A DNA stretch of 64,000 nt, taken from contig JBBBDQ010001689.1 of NCBI GenBank assembly GCA_037127315.1, positions 713,501-777,500 of the forward strand. The letters run 5' to 3'. Source of the stretch: Ascarosepion bandense (lineage: Eukaryota; Mollusca; Cephalopoda; Sepiida; Sepiidae). The notes below the pieces were generated by a model, which saw nothing but the letters and a program-made list of their open reading frames with translations, ran no database searches and was not told where the DNA came from. The position numbers and the translations under genes were made by a program. This document shows, in pieces, positions 52,477 through 63,322 of the stretch. How positions within the stretch are numbered: the first letter of the stretch is position 1; every line of letters starts with the position of its first letter.

Positions 52477-52478
<2 letters not shown>
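52206..52478. other. AT-rich spacer and possible LINE 3' end
   Basis: ATATATGTAATATAATTTTT-type AT DNA lies at 52220-52345. TCTGGTTGGGACCCAGGGAG at 52430 leads into ACACAGAAATCAGAGGAAAT and (TAA)n, resembling another R4/Dong-type 3' end. Confidence 0.5.

Positions 52479-52521
<43 letters not shown>
52479..52521. repeat. (TAA)n microsatellite
   Basis: About 14 TAA units precede the next R4/Dong-like copy. Confidence 0.95.
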
Positions 52522-52522
<1 letters not shown>

Positions 52523-52574
52523 TTTAATATTGCAATATTTACACTATTTTTTACAATAATATAAAAATAACAAT

Positions 52575-53031
52575 TAATATTGCAATATTTACACTGGACA
52601 ATGTGCAAACACTATGGAAAATATGTAAACAAACACGGGTATGAACATCAACCAGCACCAGTCACAAAAGTAGGAGATGTCAACATTTTATTGGATTACA
52701 CCATCTATACAGACAGAAAAATTGAAGCAAATAGGCCGGACATTATTGTTAAAAACCAAAAAGTAAAATCTTGCCTATTAATTGATATTAATTGTCCAGC
52801 GAATTGTAACATAGCAACGAAGGAATTCGAAAATCTGTCAAAATATAAAGACCTGGAAATTGAAATAGAAAAAATGTGGCGATTGAAAACAAGTATAATA
52901 CCAGTGATAGTGGGTGCAGTTGGAATGATAAAAAATGGAACAAAAAAAACACATTGAAAGAATCCCTGGAAACCCCAGCTTAAGATATATACAAAAGAAT
53001 TGTCATGTTAAGTGCAGCTCGTACAATAAGG
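52575..53031 (+). mobile_element. R4/Dong-like LINE, fourth copy, 5' segment
   Basis: The frame reads YLHWTMCKHYGKYVNKHGYE, then NRPDIIVKNQ..LLIDINCPANCN (endonuclease RPD-x14-D retained), IEKMWRLKTSIIPVIVGAVG and GTKKTH-stop. It is interrupted at 53031 by a SINE and resumes at 53520. Confidence 0.87.
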
Positions 53032-53519
53032 TTGGTTGTTTTTTTTTTAGGTTATATCAACCTCGGCGGGTCATTTATTGCCAACTAATTTTTTTTATTG
53101 CTGGTAATATTTTTCTTTCAACAATTTATTGTTGTTTTTATACGAATTTTTGTATTTAGTAATACTTTTTTCTTTTCGAGTATCAAGATTGACTGGGATT
53201 TGTTTTTAAGGGCAGGGTCCCCAAGTCCTACCCTGTTATTTAACTCATAACTGGAGGGAAGGTACGGATTAATACCTTTCCCAAGGGTACCAGTGCTTAA
53301 GTGAATGCAGGGTATTCAACTGGAATTTGAACGATTTCTCTTTCCGAGCCGATATCCACTGCACCACAACGCACATCCGAAACTAAACGTTTACAGCACC
53401 TGGCATTCCCAAGTGGTCACCCATCTAAGTACTGACCAGACTCAACGTTGCTTAACTTCGGTGATCGAGCGAGAACCGGTGTATTCAACGTGATATGACC
53501 GTAAGTCCATACAACAAGG
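53021..53519 (-). mobile_element. SINE (5S + tRNA head, tail type D) inserted in the R4/Dong-like copy
   Basis: On the minus strand the 5S-like head (GGTCATATCACGTTGAATAC) begins near 53503. The 5S block runs to about 53390, the tRNA-like block with A box TGGTGCAGTGG (complement near 53357-53367) follows, then the body. A fourth tail type follows, AGGACTTGGGGACCCTGCCC then TTGATACTCGAAAAG, ending in T-rich sequence at 53032. GTACAATAAGG (53021-53031) and ATACAACAAGG (53509-53519) flank it as an imperfect target duplication. Confidence 0.85.
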
Positions 53520-53730
53520 AGAATTTTGTCGATGTAACTCTAGGGATGATAGGGGAGATAGAAAAAAACATGAAAACGAGCCATAACAACACACCACGAC
53601 CTGCCTTAGGTTTTCCTGAAGATTTTGTAGGTAGTGCGACCATAGCAGGAATCAATTTATTATGAAAAATGACATAATAATAATAACAATAACAATAATA
53701 ATAATAATATATACCATATAATAATAATAA
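53520..53730 (+). mobile_element. R4/Dong-like LINE, fourth copy, 3' segment with (TAA)n
   Basis: AGAATTTTGTCGATGTAACT, CGACCTGCCTTAGGTTTTCC and GGTAGTGCGACCATAGCAGG reproduce the family's 3' untranslated region. It ends in (TAA)n/(CAA)n at 53673-53730. Confidence 0.87.
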
Positions 53731-53805
53731 AATATATATCTGTACTTTTATTTTGGCAACGGAGTTGAAGTACTCAGTATTTTTTAAGGAGTTTAACCAG
53801 AGTAC

Positions 53806-54272
53806 TGAAAAACAGGAAAATATCATTAGAAACAAAGAAAAGAGTGCTGGATTGATATGTGATATCTGTCCTTCTGTATGAAAGTGAATGTTGGACGATC
53901 TCGTCAAAGATGAAGGAGAGGCTTGAGGCAGCAGAAATATGGTTTTACAGAGGATGTTTATCATACCATGGACGGAGCACGTGTGCAGCGATGAGGTATT
54001 GGAAAGGATGCAAATGAGAAGAAAACTCATACTAAATCTCAGGAAGAAAAAAATGAGGTTCCTGGGGCACGTTGATACTCATAGGTCGGATAAAGGGAAG
54101 AAGAGACAGGGCAAATCAGCGCGAGAGATACTTGTTTAGTCTGAGTAAATGGTTGGCAGAGCGAGATTTGAACTGATACCAAGAGAAAAAAATATTGAGA
54201 GCGACAAGAGACAGTGCCAAGTAGAAGTCCATGATCGGATACCTCCTGAAAAGACTGTGCACCTGAAGGAGT
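53806..54272 (+). mobile_element. RTE-like LINE C-terminal fragment
   Basis: TRVLKNRKISLETKKRVLD is followed, with frameshifts, by SVLLYESECWTISSKMKERL, EAAEIWFYRG, SYHGRST, the RKKKMRFLGHVDT tail and, near 54225-54265, VEVHDRIPPEKT. It matches 61665-62130 and is non-functional. Confidence 0.85.
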
Positions 54273-54380
54273 GACAGAGATTATTTCATGTACATATCGA
54301 AAGACTGACATTATGCAGGGTATAGAAGAAATATTACCCACATGTAACGCACAGAAATATCTTCCATATGATAGTAATCA

Positions 54381-54979
54381 GTCAGTTAAGTGCCATACGC
54401 TGTAGACGATCATGTCTCGGAAGAGATATGACTGACTGAGCAGAAGATTATCCCGCAGTAGGTTGCCATTGCTTTCTGCGGTAGACTGGTTGCCGACCAA
54501 GGCTATAGAACCTAATCTGTCCTGTTATTTGACTCATAGCTACAAGGGGAATAGATATATTATATTATTAAGTAATTTGTGGGGGATCAGTTTATTACTT
54601 CATAACAATATAAACCGATCCCCCACTTTATGCCCAGTAAAGCCTTAATCATGTTTTCAACTATTATATTCAGTCAAGCAGTTAAGTGCCATACGTGATA
54701 CACGCTTGGGCGATCATGTCTCGAAAGAAACATGACTGACTGGGCAGAAGATTATCCCGCAGTATGTTGCCATTGCTTTCTGCGGTAGACTGGTTGCCGA
54801 CCAAGGCTATAGAACTCAATCTGTCCTACTATTTAACCCATAACTTGAGGAACGGATTAATACCTTTCCCAAGGTTATTTGGGCGTAAGTGAATGCAAGG
54901 AATTCATTTGGAATTCGAACTCGGCTCCCCGATTTCTCGTTCCGAGTCGATATTCACTGCACCACAACGCACATCAATG
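54381..54979 (-). repeat. SINE tail A, hairpin linker, then full SINE (two-unit array)
   Basis: Tail A at 54381-54552 is followed by a hairpin GTGGGGGATCAGTTTAT / ATAAACCGATCCCCCAC (54570-54617). A second SINE (54671-54979) continues through the body to the tRNA-like head with GTGCGTTGTGGTGCAGTG near 54960-54979. It has the same architecture as 45827-46747 but a better-conserved hairpin. Confidence 0.88.
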
Positions 54980-55140
54980 CTAGTATCATATTAGCTAAAG
55001 ACACCATTGTCACTTATGCTTGACCACTCAGTGAGAAACATGTATGGGAGAAAGATATGGGGGAGGTATTTCTGCTGCATCCCATATAGTTAATCTCCTT
55101 CTTATCCACTTCCCCATTCTTTTCTTCCTTTGAATCTTCC
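54980..55140. other. spacer
   Basis: No recognised feature. Confidence 0.45.
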
Positions 55141-56420
55141 TTGCTTCTTTCAATCTTTCTTTACTTCCTTTCTTCGTCCTCTGCTGTCTTCTTTTTTCTT
55201 TCCTTCACACTTTCCTTAATTCTTCCCTTCCTTCCTGCATCCAGTTCTATCTTCCTTACTTTCTTCCTTCCTTCTTTTTCCCCATCCTTCTTTTTCTCTA
55301 TTTCGCTTTCCTTCCTCCCTTCCTTCCTTTCTCTACTACAGTGTTTCTTTTCCCCTCCTTTCTCTTCTCATTCATTCCTCTCATCCCGTCTTCATTTATA
55401 TCATCCTTCCTTCCTTCCTTCCTTCCTTCCTTCCTTCCTTCCTTCCTTCCTTCCTTCCTTCACTACATTAGATTTTAACTTCTTTCCTTCCTCCCTTCCT
55501 GTTTTCCTTTTAGTTATTCTTTCCTTGCATCCTCTTACCTTCTCTTAATTTCTATATTCCTTCCTTCCTTCCTTCCTTTCTGCACTGCTATATTTTTAAT
55601 TATTTCCTTCCATCCTTTTATTCTGTTTTCATTTATGTTCCTTCCTTCCTTCCTTCCTTCCTTCCTTCCTTCCTTCCTTCACTACATCAGATTTTTAATT
55701 CTTTCCTTCCTCCCTTCCTGTATTTCTTTTATTTATTCTTTCCTTACATACTTCTACCTTGTCTTAATTTCTATATTCCTTACTTTCTCTCATACTTCCT
55801 TCCTTCCTTCCTTGTTTCTTTCCTTCCTTCCTTTCTTCCTTCCTTTTTTCCGTCCTTCCTTCCTTTCTGCACTACTATATTTTTAATTATTTCTTTCCAT
55901 GCTTTTCTCCTGTTTTCATTTATGTTCCTTCCTTCCTTCCTTCCTCCCTTCCTTCTTTCCTTCCTTCCTTCCTTCTTTCATCTCTTCCTTCACTACATTA
56001 GATTTTAACTTCTTTCCTTCCTCCCTTCCTGTTTTTCTTTTAGTTATTCTTTCCTTACATCCTTCTATCTTGTCTTAATTTCTATATTCTTTATTTTCTC
56101 TCATACTTCCTTCCTTCCTTTATTCATTCTTTCCTTCCTTCCTCCCTCCATTTTTCCACCACGGTCTGTTTTTTCTTTTTTCCTTCCATCTTACTATCCT
56201 GTCTTCATTTTCATGTTTCTTAATTTCTCCCATCCTTCCTACATTACTTCCTTTCCCCACTAGTATTTTCTTTTTTCTCTCCTTCCTGCATTCCTTCATT
56301 TCTCTTACCCTATCTTAATTCCTTCCTTCCTTCCTTCCTTCCTTCCTTCCTTTATTCCCTTTTTCTTTTCGACCACCCAGTTTTCCTTCATTTATTCTTT
56401 CTTTCTATTTACTCCTTCGT
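55141..56420. repeat. (TTCC)n/(TTTC)n pyrimidine tract region
   Basis: Nearly 1.3 kb of TTCC-rich DNA with pure tracts at 55404-55461, 55561-55578, 55639-55680, 55928-55970 and 56318-56352. A larger period of about 220-330 bp is visible: CACTACATTAGATTTTAACTTC near 55460 and again near 55990, with related text near 55680. Leu/Pro/Ser-rich frames are artefacts. Confidence 0.92.
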
Positions 56421-56860
56421 TTTTTGAAAGCCGTGATTTTATTCTTAAATCCAAACACACAAAATATTGCCAAAGTGTTTTCCCTATCAATCATCTTTTC
56501 ACTAATTCGACGATTGTTATGACGGTTCTTTTGCCGAAATATCACTGAAAGCCAAGAAATAACATCCATTAATCGAAATTCGAAAAGGCCACTAATAAAT
56601 TACCAGACAACAAATAACCCGGAAAATACCGGTTGATAAGTATTAAGATATTGCTTTTTGATTAAAGATTATTAGGAATGTTGACAACCACGACGACTCG
56701 TAGAGTTTCACAAAATTGAATTTTAGTGACATTAACTAGATTGATATCAATTAAATTTAAGCTAAAAACCTGAAGTAAATATTTTGAATTAGAAATAATA
56801 TATAATACACTATACAAACCCCTCACACATCTATTGCACAAACGCACATACTATATGCCA
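56421..56860. other. AT-rich spacer
   Basis: No recognised gene. Confidence 0.45.
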
Positions 56861-56865
56861 TGAAG

Positions 56866-57835
56866 ATTCTTCTATGTGCCTTTCCCTTCAAGAAAGTACG
56901 CGAACATGGCTTTGCACGTCTCTCTATCCCTGGTTGCTTTTAGCATGACTTCTCCTGTTACACCATGCAACCCTCGTTCCATCATCCACCTGATCAGGTC
57001 ATTCAAATATGTTATCCTTGCTTTCCCCTGTCTCTTTTCCCCTCTAACTGACCTGTTAGTATCAGTTTCTCCAAGCCCACATTCCTCATTGCATGTCCCA
57101 GGAACTTTAGTTGTCTCTTCCTGATGCTCAGTCTTAATTTCCTTTTCGTTTTCATCCTTTCCAAAACCTCGTCATTGCTTACATGCTCGGTCCATGATAT
57201 CCGCAGCATCTTTCTGTAGAACCATATTTCAGTTGCTTCAATTTTTTCCTTCATCTTCGATGATAGTGTCCAGCATTCACTGCCATATTGAAGAACTGAC
57301 AACACATAGCAATCCAGTACTCTCCTCTTTGTTTCTAGCGAAATTGTCCTGTTTCAACTTCTGGAATGCTTCCTGTGACATGCCAATTTGCCTTCGGATC
57401 TCTGTGACGTACTTTCCGTCTTTTGTTATAACATTTCCCAGGTATTTAAATTTTTGTACCTGCTTCATTCTAGTATCCCCGACTTGTATTTGATATATCG
57501 GGCTGCCCTTTTTACTGATGACCATGTTTTCTGTTTTCTTGCAGTTTATTTGTAGTCTTTTCTTATCACTCTCTTCAGCTATCTTCTGTAGAAGGTCTTG
57601 TAGTTTCCTGTCTGTGTCTGCTATCAGCACTGTATCATCTGCGTACCTTAGGTTGTTTAAATTGTGGCTTTCGATGACAAATCCAGGCATAACTTCTTGG
57701 GTCCTCAATATATTCTCGCTGTACAAATTGAACAGGTCCGGTTAAAAGACACACCCTTGTCTTACGCCCCTTTCTATCTTTGTATGTCTGCTGAATTTGT
57801 TACCTGTCCGTATACAAACTTTAAGTAAATTTATT
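56866..57835 (-). mobile_element. RTE-like LINE reverse transcriptase, C-terminal half
   Basis: Minus-strand order: RGVRQGCVF (reverse transcriptase B box, near 57745-57775), LFNLYSENIL, then NNLRYADDTVLIADTDRKLQ (C box; YADD is the complement of about 57634-57645), KKRLQINCKKTENMVISKKG, FKYLGNVITKDGK, a frameshift near 57345, VLQYGSECWTLSSKM, EIWFYRKMLRISWTEHVSND and RKRQLKFLGHAMRN. The upstream fingers and endonuclease are missing. It is cut off at 57835 just before the LTR at 57864. Confidence 0.92.
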
Positions 57836-57863
57836 GACTTTCAGTTTGAGTTTTGTTTAAAGG

Positions 57864-57907
57864 TGTTGTGGGATCTCCCCTTTGTATATGATAACGGACT
57901 CTACTGA

Positions 57908-57959
<52 letters not shown>

Positions 57960-58311
57960 TCCTGCCATAGAGAGAACAGAAGCGGTCATAAAGTTGCAGT
58001 TACAGTTGGCAGTGGAGAGTAATCGTAGAGATCTGTACAGTTATCGGAAAGTTCCGAGAGATGCCGAAGTTACCCAGAGGCCAGACTAGCCCTGAGCTCC
58101 ACTCATCTAGAATAATATTCACGGATATACAATATTTCCAACGACTTAACTTCAAGACTTGTATATATTTATTTTTTTACTAATAGTACTCCTGGATTTA
58201 CTAACCTGCGTTCAAGTTTGTATATTACGTTCAATAAAACCTACTTTTCTATCTCCATATCTGTTTTGTTGTTCATTATTTTGTGCGGTTCCTCATCTGG
58301 AATCCACAACA
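57864..58311 (+). mobile_element. LTR (family 2), TG..CA ends
   Basis: It starts TGTTGTGGGATCTCCCC and ends CTGGAATCCACAACA. Terminal octamers are inverted (TGTTGTGG/CCACAACA). An internal (TA)n occupies 57909-57958, at the same relative position region as in 40217-40632. Flanks AAAGG and AAAAC do not form a clean duplication. No internal domain follows. Confidence 0.85.
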
Positions 58312-58800
58312 AAAACACTGTGGGTTATTTAATGTAAAAAGGGTGAGGTTTTGAAGTATTTTTTTAATGTTGGCTCATAGTGAAAAGGTTGATTTAGTCA
58401 GATGTTAATTTTATTTTGTTTTTATTCATTTTTATTTTAGAAAACTGAAAATGTCTTTTAGTTTTGTATTCAAAAATGTTTTGCTGGGAATATTTTTTTC
58501 CTTTTAAGAATGTGTTATGGTCATAATTTTTCTTCAAAAATGTGTTTTGGCATTATTTTTACTTCAATTTTTTTTTTCTGTGAAAGTCTATTTTTATGGA
58601 TATATTTCTATAAAAGTGTATTCTTATACTTTATAGTGTTTTGACCCCAGTTTGGACTCTAACAGGTGCTACCACTCCGGATCAGGGTGGACCTGGGGAC
58701 AACAGTAATTAAGAGTTGTTCCCCTGCTCCTCACAACCTCCCACTCGGAGGCTTTGCTGCCGGATGCCGTTTACCCAGGACCAAGTAAATTCATTAACAA
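58312..58800. other. spacer; GC-richer patch near 58640-58790
   Basis: GACCCCAGTTTGGACTCTAA and CCTCCCACTCGGAGGCTTTG stand out from AT-rich surroundings but match nothing that I recognise. CCTCCCACTCGGAGG is a short inverted repeat. Confidence 0.4.
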
Positions 58801-59107
58801 TCAGTCAGTTAAGTGCCATACGTGATACAGCCTTGGGCGATCATGTCTCGAAAGAGATATGACTGACTGGGCAGAAGATTATCCCGCAGTAGGTTTCTAT
58901 TGCTTTCTGCGGTAGACTGGTTGCCGACTAAGGCTATAGAACCCAATCTGTCCTGCTCTTTAACCAATAACTGGAAGGAAGATACGGATTAATACCTTTT
59001 CCAAGGGTATTTGCGCGTAAGTGAATACAGTGGATTCAACTGGAATTCGAACTCGGCTCCCCGGTTTCTCGTTCTGAGTCGATATCCACTGTACCACAAC
59101 GCACATT
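58801..59107 (-). mobile_element. SINE, tRNA head, tail type A (full)
   Basis: On the minus strand GAATGTGCGTTGTGGTACAG opens the tRNA-like head (about 59090-59107), followed by the B box GAGTTCGAATTCCAG, the body and tail A ending CACTTAACTGACTG at 58801. There is no 5S block. Confidence 0.9.
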
Positions 59108-59636
59108 CTCCCCATTACCGTTTCCTAAATTTATCTACTTCCTGCAAGACCTTGCGTCTTATTGGCATCATAGCCTTGCTTTGGGTGTAATTCTTTCAAA
59201 CAAAAAGTGATCTGTAGCGAGTCATAATCATTTTCGTCCTAAAGGAATTGGCTTTACAAAAATGTCCTTATCATTGTTTCACATAGTCCAAGTAACTTAA
59301 TGCGTTTTCTGGAAAGGGCTTGTCGAATCCTGTCGTGCTCGGCGAAGCGATACGTATGAATAAATTATGAACATTGAGTTAGCAAACAACTTCCTTGATT
59401 GAACAAACATGCAAATTCAGCAACTGCCTGTTGTATCAAGTAGAAAATAATGACAGTAAGCGATTAATGGTAAAAACAGAGAATTATGTGTGCACTTTAA
59501 AACAAGTAAAACATGTCATGAAGTGGGTGAAAGAAAATAAGAAACACACATAAAATGCGATATACGAAAATAGAGAGCAAGGATGCAGATAATGTGCTTT
59601 GCATTATCTGTGGCCAAATTCGCAGCTGTAATGAAA
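59108..59636. other. spacer
   Basis: No recognised gene or repeat. Confidence 0.45.
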
Positions 59637-60250
59637 GATATTTATAATATAATATGTTTATAATGTAAGATATTTATAATATAAGATATTTATATGATAT
59701 TTACGATGTAAGACATTTATATTAAGTCATATTAATGATGTAAGAGATTCATAATATTTTATATTTATGATGTAAGATATTCATAATATATGCTACTTAT
59801 GATGCAAGATATTTATAATGCAAGGAATTTAGAATATATGATATTTATAACGTAAGATATTTATGATGTAAGATAATTATAATGTATAATATTTATGATG
59901 TAGGATATTTATAATGCAAGATATTTATCATATATGATATTTATGATGTAGATATTTATAATATATTTATGATGTAAGATATTTATAACGTAACATATTT
60001 ATGATGTAACATATTTATAATACTTGATATTTATAATGTAAGATATTTAGGATGCAAGATATTTATAATATATTTATGATGTAAGATATTTATAACGTAA
60101 CATATTTATGATGTAACATATTTATAATACTTGATATTTATAATGTAAGATATTTAGGATGTAAGATATTTATAATGTAAGTTATTTATAATATATGCTA
60201 CTTATGATGTAATATATTTGTAATGAAAGATATAATATATGATATTTATA
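59637..60250. repeat. ~16-bp AT-rich minisatellite (GATATTTATAATGTAA), left part
   Basis: Degenerate units of GATATTTATAATGTAA / GATATTTATGATGTAA repeat about 38 times. A local ~100-bp duplication (GATATTTATAATATATTTAT, twice, near 59950 and 60055) lies inside. Confidence 0.93.
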
Positions 60251-60967
60251 GATTTTTTTTAATCATTTCACCCCGGGCAAATCGTAAATGCCACTGATGT
60301 GCGGGGGCCTACATAACTGAAAGAAAATTAATTAGAGGAGGGAGAAAAGGATTACAAACCAATTAGAAAGGAGTAATAGAAAGATGAAAATGCAGGTGTA
60401 ATGACAGTTGCAAGGGGGGGAGAGAAAGGGAAGGATATACGGTGTGGGGGAAGGGCTAGAGTCAAGTGGTTAGTAGATGAATATTGACATTGCATTTAAA
60501 TTCCTGGAGGTTGTAGCCGTCAGGAAAGCAAGAATATGGGAGCGAGTTCCACAGGCGGGAAGTGCGAGAGAAGAAGCTGCAGGAGTAGAATTGTCGTCTG
60601 CATTTGGCTAACCTAACTGTGAATGGGTGGGACCCAGTTGCCATTCTGGTTGCACGAGTAAACACCTGTTGAGGAGGCACCAGTGACTTAAGTTCATCTG
60701 AGCAGAAGCCATGAAAGTACTTATAGAACAGACAAAGGGAGACCACATCTCGTCGGTGGGGAAGTGGCTGTAGTCGAGCCGCCAAGTCAGCACCTATCAC
60801 GTTATTAACTCTCCTTTGGAGCCTGTCGAGAACACTGATGTGAGCGGCAGGGGCGCCTGTACTCCATGCAGGGTCGAATGGTAGACTTGTATATATGCAG
60901 GATGTATTCAGGCGGAAAGAACGTCCTGGATCGACACAGTGACCCAACCTTCTTAGCAGTGGATTTG
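60251..60967 (-). mobile_element. Jockey/CR1-like LINE, 3' portion with conserved C-terminus
   Basis: This is the best copy of the family in the window. The minus strand at 60462-60947 encodes, after a frameshift, FRLNTSCIYTSLPFDPAWST, GAPAAHISVLDRLQRRVNNV, IGADLAARLQPLPHRRDVVS, LCLFYKYFHGFCSDELKSLV, FSRTSRLWNSLPYSCFPDGY and the stop. This is the region after the reverse transcriptase thumb in Jockey/CR1-type elements, without palm motifs here. The 3' region (AATCATTTCACCCCGGGCAA) is at 60258-60280. It is 5'-truncated at 60967 and sits inside the 16-bp minisatellite. Confidence 0.88.
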
Positions 60968-61257
60968 TAAGATATTTAGGATATAGGATATTTATAATGC
61001 AAGATATTTATGATATATGATATTTATAATTTAAGAAACTTATGATGTAAGATATTTATAATATCTAATACTTGTGATGTAAAATATTTATAATATATTA
61101 TATTCATGATTGTAAGATATTTTTAAGATATTATACTTATGATATAAGACAGTTATAATGTACGATATTTATGATGTAACATATTTATAATATATTATAT
61201 TCATGATGGAATATATATATGAAATATTTATGATGTAAGATATGTATAATGCAAGAT
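60968..61257. repeat. ~16-bp AT-rich minisatellite, right part
   Basis: The same GATATTTATAATGTAA units resume after the LINE insertion and end where an RTE fragment begins. Confidence 0.92.
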
Positions 61258-62145
61258 ACTGTTCAAATTGTAGAGCGAGAATATTTTGAGGAACCTAGAA
61301 GTTATGCCTAGATTTGTCATCAAAGGCCACATTACAAACAACCTAAGGTACGCAGATGATACAGTGCTGATAGCAGACACAGAAAGAAAACTACAAGACC
61401 ACCTACAGAAGGTAGCTGAAGAGAGTGATAAGAAAAGATTACAAATAAACTGCAAGAAAACCGAATACATGGTCATCAGTAAAAAGGGCAGCCCGATATA
61501 TCAAATACAGGTCGGGGATACTAGAATCAAGCAGGTACAAAAATTTAAATACCTGGGAAGTGTTATAACAAAAGATGGAAAGTGCGACACTAAGATCCGA
61601 AGGCGAATTAACATGGCAAAGGAAGTATTCCAGAAGTTGAGTAAAGTCTCCAGATACATGACAATTTCGCTAGAAACAAAGAAGAGAGTACTGGATTGCT
61701 ATGTGATGTCGGTTCTTCAATATGGCAGTGAATGTTGGACAATATCTTTGAAGATGAAGAAAATACTTGTAGCAGCTGAAATGTGGTTCTACAGAAGGAT
61801 GCTGCGGATATCATGGACCGAGCATGTAAGAAATGATGAGGTTTTGGAAAGGATGAAAACGAAAAGGAAATTAATACTGAGCATCAGGTAGAGACAGCTA
61901 AAGTTCCTGGGACATGCAATGAGGAAGGAGGACTTGGAGAGCCTGATACTAACAGGCCAGATAGAGGGAAAATAAGACAGGGGAAAAGCAGTGGATAACA
62001 TGTTTGCAGGACCTGATCAGGTGGGTGACGGAACGAGGGTTGCATGGTGCAAATGGAGAAAGCGTGCTAAGAGCCACCAGGGATAGGAAGATATGGAAAG
62101 CCATGATCGCCTACGTTCTGAAAGAACATGGCACATAAAAGAAGA
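61258..62145 (+). mobile_element. RTE-like LINE reverse transcriptase, best C-terminal copy
   Basis: The frame at 61286-61891 is open: NNLRYADDTVLIADTERKLQ (C box, YADD at 61349-61360), EESDKKRLQINCKKTEYMVI, FKYLGSVITKDGKCDTKIRR, ISLETKKRVLDCYVMSVLQY, GSECWTISLKMKK, AEMWFYRRMLRISWTEHVRN and DEVLERMKTKRKLILSIR. A stop (TAG) then replaces the expected K/R codon. The tail continues as RQLKFLGHAMRKEDLESLIL, QIEGK-stop, and ends near VLKEHGT-type text at 62120-62140. The 5' part is missing and the copy abuts the minisatellite. It is inactive. Confidence 0.92.
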
Positions 62146-62310
62146 AGACTTTTATTTAATGAACTCTAGCATAAAAATCTTTTGAACATTTCGACAACAA
62201 CGTCGTTGTGAATTGTAATGTTATTTTGCACTTAGTGAACTTTCAGATTTGTTTTACGAAAAGACGTGTCAGACTTTTATGGAAATGCATCTGCTTTATA
62301 TTTTCCAGAA

Positions 62311-62357
<47 letters not shown>

Positions 62358-62811
62358 AACTTGCTTTATTTTATATTCTTTACAGAATAAAAAAAATGTT
62401 TTCTGAGCGGTGAAAATCGATATTCAAGGCGTGAACCTTTTATTATCAATGCTTGGCGTTTAATCGCGATTCCAGAGAACATGTGCCCCTAAAAGCGCGT
62501 TCTAAAAATAGACGGGTATGAATCTGTCGGTTTAATTGTTCAATGAAATTTTTAAAAAAAGAGAAAAAACTGAAAATATGATAAAGACATGGATCCAACC
62601 AAATATACGTCACGGTTGAGAATTAAAGCCATTTGCTTTCTTCGTTGTTTTTTTTTTATAACTATATTATATTTACAAGTAATTATCTTATTTGAATGAT
62701 AATTTACCTCGTTGTTTTTAAACTATAATGGCGTGCTCAAGACTGAACTGTTTTGTTAAAATCACTGGCGATGAGACATAATGCTAGGGTGATATTTTGT
62801 GCCATTCCTAA
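62146..62811. other. spacer with (TA)n
   Basis: (TA)n is at 62313-62354. No gene is recognised. Confidence 0.5.
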
Positions 62812-63322
62812 CTAGCAGTATAGCCCAGCGTTGCTCGGGTGTAATGAAAGCTTTAAAACTAATCCATGGTCTTGGAGCTCAGGCTCTGCCTAAAGAATAT
62901 TTGTGTGAAGTTTGGTGAGAATCGGATAAAAATTGTGGATTTGTATAAAGGACATACAAACAGATAAACAAACACACACACAAACGTCTTGCCTTTTATA
63001 TATATATTTGCAATTTTCTGCACTATTGTAAAAGCTGCAACCTTGAAAATTCTGATTTTCGTTTCTTATGTCTTTGTCTATGTGTGTATCAAATTTGATT
63101 AAAATCGGACCACTCCTTCTATAACCCGATTTTTTCCGATTATCGATTTTCGATATTTATCGGGGTACCTCGAGACAAAACCTAGCTAAGAACACTCGCA
63201 GACGCTTATAGTACATCTGTGTAAATTTTCAAGATAATCGGTTCAGCCGTTTGGGAGTCTATAGGTAACGGATACACACACACACATACACACACAAAGT
63301 TTCATTTATAAATAAGTTTAGA
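62812..63322 (-). mobile_element. complete non-autonomous Helitron, 511 bp
   Basis: On the minus strand it starts TCTAAACTTATTTATAAATG (from 63322). It ends with a hairpin CCCGAGCAACGCTGGG, a short TATACTG spacer and CTAG at 62812-62815. The host base before TC is A and after CTAG is T, which is the A^T insertion rule of Helitrons. There is no target duplication, as expected. No replicase-helicase is encoded. Internal CA/TG microsatellites lie near 62970 and 63275. Copies of its 3' half are at 24539 and 47379. Confidence 0.88.

Noticed and set aside
55141..55886. Leu/Pro/Ser-rich frames
   Set aside because: Translations of (TTCC)n tracts with no domain or homology that I can recognise.
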